DNA of 23,278 bases from SIG710 sp045596925 (GTDB lineage Bacteria; Bacillota; Clostridia; Oscillospirales; CAG-272): contig JAZODH010000006.1 of assembly GCA_045596925.1 (NCBI GenBank), positions 1 through 23,278 on the forward strand, given 5' to 3'. The position numbers and the translations under genes are program-made. The first letter of the stretch is position 1; each line of letters begins with the position of its first letter. Shown one piece after another: positions 20,934-23,278 of the stretch. The notes under the pieces are model-generated. The model worked only from the letters and a program-made list of their open reading frames with translations, had not been told where the DNA came from and did not search any database.

Positions 20934-21697
20934 CCGTCAGAGAGTTATACGATTTTTTAGATAAAAAGATACCTGCTTCCCTTTCCTGCGGCTGGGACAA
21001 CGACGGACTTATGTGCTGTCCCGACGGAAAGGCGCAGGTAAAAAAGGTGCTTATCGCCCTTGACATTACCGATCGCACGGTTGATTACGCCATATCAAAC
21101 GGCTTTGATACGATCATTTCCCACCATCCGTTGATCTTTTCAAAAGTGGGACAGTTAAACGAGGACACAAACACGGCGAGAAAGCTCATAAAGCTAGTCA
21201 AAAACGGTGTGAGTGCTATGTCGTTTCACACACGGTTCGATGCTCTGTGCGGAGGTGTAAATTCTGTTTTAGCAGAGCGTCTCGGGTTCAAAAACACAAA
21301 GAATTTCGGCCCTGTGGGCGAGGAATTCGCGCTGATAGGTGAGCTTGATGCGCCTGTGTCGCTTAACGATTTTTGTCTTGAAGTTAAAGAAAAGCTGGGC
21401 TGCCCTCTCATTCTTTGCGCCGACTGCGGAAAAAAGATCAAAAGAGTTGCCATGTTGGGCGGTGACGGTAAGGACTACGTCGACGCAGCCATTGAGACAG
21501 GTGCTGATGCGTTCATTTCGGGACGGTTCAGCTACAACATTATGGCAGAAGCCCCCGAAAAAGGCATCAGCTTGATCGAGGCGGGTCATTTCTTCACCGA
21601 AGACCCTGTCTGCCTTCGTCTTGAAGAGCTTATACACGAGGCGGACGAAAATATAGAAACGGAAATTATAAATTCAAACGAGATAAAGGTATTATGA
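20930..21697 (+). CDS. Nif3-like dinuclear metal-centre protein (YqfO type)
   Basis: NIF3/GTP cyclohydrolase I type 2-like family protein. Metal ligands can be assigned: His65/His66 in SHHPLIF, Asp104 in HTRFD (family usually HTNxD), and His220/Glu224 in EAGHFFTE. At 255 residues it lacks the PII-like insert of Bacillus YqfO. The segment GADAFISGRFSYNIMAEA (191-208) has Arg and Asn where many members have Asp and His (GDxxYH), so this branch is divergent. The biological role of the family is unsettled. It is coupled by ATGA overlaps to trmK upstream and rlmD-like downstream, giving a three-gene translation-related operon. Confidence 0.93.
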   Translation: MTVRELYDFLDKKIPASLSCGWDNDGLMCCPDGKAQVKKVLIALDITDRTVDYAISNGFDTIISHHPLIFSKVGQLNEDTNTARKLIKLVKNGVSAMSFHTRFDALCGGVNSVLAERLGFKNTKNFGPVGEEFALIGELDAPVSLNDFCLEVKEKLGCPLILCADCGKKIKRVAMLGGDGKDYVDAAIETGADAFISGRFSYNIMAEAPEKGISLIEAGHFFTEDPVCLRLEELIHEADENIETEIINSNEIKVL

Positions 21698-23082
21698 GCA
21701 GTCAAAGACCGCAAAAAAACGAGATCTACACTCTGAAAATCGAAGAAGTAAACAATTTGGGCGCAGGCGTGGCTCATCTTCCCGACAGTGGGATTGTTGT
21801 TTTTGTCAACGGTGCCGTTACGGGCGATTTAGTTGAAGCTAAGCTCATAAAGATCAACAAGACCTGGTGCGTTGCAAGGCTTGAAAGAGTAGTCGAGCCG
21901 TCTGCCGTGCGCCTTTCCGAGCCTTTTTGCACAGCCCCTCTCTCCTGCGGCGGCTGTGTTTACCGCCACGTCACCTACGAACACGAGCTGGAGCTGAAAA
22001 AGAACTACGTAAAGCACGCATTTATTAAAGCCGGTTTGCCTGACGCGGTGATCGAAGACGTTAAAACAACGGAACAGATAAAGGGCTACAGAAACAAGGC
22101 GCAGTACCCCGTTGGCACCTCAAAAGACGGTATCGTGGCAGGCTTTTTTGCAGGCAAGACCCACAACATCGTAAAAGCCGACAACTGTTCCCTGCAGCCC
22201 GAGATTTTCGGGGATATTCTGCGATTCGTCTGCAATTTTGCCACTCAAAACGGCATTTGTGCATACGATGAAGAAAGCGGAAAGGGGCTTTTGCGCCACG
22301 TTTACATTCGGCAAGGCAAGAACACCGACCAGATCATGCTCTGCCTTGTAATAAACGGTGAGTCCGTGCCCTGCGAAGCTGATTTTGTTGCACAGGCAAC
22401 GAAAAAATTTGCACAGATAAAGAACATAATGCTCAATTTCAACACGAAAAACACAAACGTCGTTTTGGGTCGGGATTTTCGCTGTATTTTCGGCGAGCCT
22501 TACATCGAGGACATCCTCTGCGGAAAGCGTTTCAGAATTTCGGCGGGGTCCTTTTATCAGGTGAACCACGACGGCTGCGAGCTTCTTTACAAAACCGCTT
22601 TGGAAAAAGCAGGATTTGAGGGCGGCGAAACTGTCTACGACCTTTATTGCGGAATCGGCACCATCGGTCTTTCAATGTCGGATAAGGTCGGAAAGATCGT
22701 GGGAATCGAGATCGTCGACGAGGCGGTCGAGTGTGCTAAGCTCAACGCCAGACTGAACGGAGTTGACAACGCCTTTTACTTCTGCGGTGATGCTTCGTCT
22801 GCCGAAAAAATGCTTGACAGCGCAAAGGAGGAGCTTGGGAACATTATTCCCAACGCGGTCATTTTAGACCCACCGAGAAAAGGAAGCACACCCGAGCTGC
22901 TTGAATATATTTCAAGGCTTGGCGTGGAGAAGATCCTTTACATTTCCTGCGATCCCGACACCCTGGCACGGGACTGCGCTATTCTACGCCACCTCGAGTA
23001 CGAAATCGGCACGGTGACACCCGTTGATATGTTCCCAAGAACGGGGCATGTTGAAAGTGTCGTTTGTCTGTCGCGAAAATGA
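21694..23082 (+). CDS. rlmD: 23S rRNA (uracil-C5)-methyltransferase, RlmD/RlmCD type
   Basis: RNA m5U methyltransferase of the TrmA/RumA family, acting on 23S rRNA (U1939 and/or U747 by analogy). In order: TRAM RNA-binding domain (about 8-64), an Fe-S cluster set Cys79, Cys85, Cys88 and Cys165, SAM motif DLYCGIGTIGLSM (315-327), ILDPPRKG (389-396) and the nucleophile Cys418 in YISCDPDTLARD, ending with the GHVE motif. The 462-residue length is normal. The start overlaps the nif3-like stop (ATGA, 21694-21697). In Firmicutes a single enzyme (RlmCD) often does both sites and several paralogues may exist, so the exact target base is not certain. No strong terminator was seen after the stop. Confidence 0.93.
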   Translation: MSSQRPQKNEIYTLKIEEVNNLGAGVAHLPDSGIVVFVNGAVTGDLVEAKLIKINKTWCVARLERVVEPSAVRLSEPFCTAPLSCGGCVYRHVTYEHELELKKNYVKHAFIKAGLPDAVIEDVKTTEQIKGYRNKAQYPVGTSKDGIVAGFFAGKTHNIVKADNCSLQPEIFGDILRFVCNFATQNGICAYDEESGKGLLRHVYIRQGKNTDQIMLCLVINGESVPCEADFVAQATKKFAQIKNIMLNFNTKNTNVVLGRDFRCIFGEPYIEDILCGKRFRISAGSFYQVNHDGCELLYKTALEKAGFEGGETVYDLYCGIGTIGLSMSDKVGKIVGIEIVDEAVECAKLNARLNGVDNAFYFCGDASSAEKMLDSAKEELGNIIPNAVILDPPRKGSTPELLEYISRLGVEKILYISCDPDTLARDCAILRHLEYEIGTVTPVDMFPRTGHVESVVCLSRK

Positions 23083-23278
23083 GCTAAAATCGACTTAAAA
23101 ATAGGCAAAATCAAGCCTTTTGGGCGGTTTTTGAAAAAAAATACAAAAAAGTCAGTGTTCAAAATTAAAAAAATGTCCCAATTTTGCATTGGGTCAAATG
23201 TTACTTTTTAGCAAAACTCAAAAGTTCGTTTTACAGCAGTAATGGTTAACATATCGAAGAAAACAAAGGAGAATACAA
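23083..23278 (+). other. AT-rich leader region of a gene starting beyond the window
   Basis: Contains no ORF of its own. It holds a small inverted repeat, CCCAAT/ATTGGG (23177-23193), without a T tract, a poor GCC/GGC hairpin near 23116 that could be a weak rlmD terminator, and at the very end an AAAGGAG ribosome site suitable for a plus-strand start codon within a few bases after the window. No convincing promoter was picked out. Confidence 0.4.

Noticed and set aside
23083..23278. A riboswitch or other structured leader RNA
   Set aside because: Only one 6-bp hairpin and AT-rich sequence are visible; no conserved riboswitch core was recognised and the downstream gene is out of view.

Overview
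The window is chromosomal DNA of a mid-GC Firmicute, most likely a gut Clostridia (Oscillospirales-like). This assignment is inferred from gene content and layout: a YtrA-type GntR/ABC cassette, TrmK-Nif3 pairing, DUF1858 protein, DacF-type carboxypeptidase, AGGAGG ribosome sites, sigma-A promoters with 17-bp spacers, and a palindromic-repeat/DUF559 element of a kind I associate with that group. No rRNA, tRNA, CRISPR array or classical transposase was seen, and no gap without a gene exceeds about 200 bp.

Layout. 1-1276 (-): N-terminal 425 codons of a PcrA/UvrD helicase, with its own promoter. 1361-6651 (-): an apparent operon secA > 238-aa membrane protein > 488-aa membrane protein > tiny Asn/Gln-rich protein, closed by a hairpin terminator. 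6652-6832: divergent promoters for secA and trmL. 6833-7330 (+): TrmL tRNA methylase, followed by a GC-rich palindrome and an 18-bp bidirectional terminator. 7468-10596 (-): small P-loop protein, glucose-6-phosphate isomerase and a DacF-like D-Ala-D-Ala carboxypeptidase; the first two have matching TTGCAA/TATAAT promoters. 10656-14656 (-): a four-gene operon with a clear promoter and terminator: CAT/E2-like protein lacking the catalytic His, sugar-phosphate nucleotidyltransferase, galE, galM. 14695-15187 (+): RNase HI. 15191-15681: a compact element in which a 122-aa DUF559 endonuclease is bracketed by two inverted palindromic repeats that supply its ribosome site, its last codons and its terminator. 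15793-16278 (+): ferritin-like di-iron protein behind a Fur-box-like palindrome. 16311-19788 (-): GntR (YtrA-type) regulator, ABC ATPase and large permease, behind a promoter with a clear operator. 19906-23082 (+): DUF1858 redox protein, then trmK, nif3-like and rlmD-like genes joined by ATGA overlaps. 23083-23278: leader of a gene that begins just outside the window.

Most of the window is core housekeeping: protein export, tRNA/rRNA methylation, glycolysis, wall remodelling and UDP-sugar metabolism. The accessory signal is the DUF559 repeat element. It has the architecture of a minimal palindrome-associated nuclease unit, comparable in layout (not in protein family) to REP/RAYT units. The most unusual genes otherwise are the His-less CAT-like protein in the gal operon and the Asn/Gln-rich mini-protein after secA.
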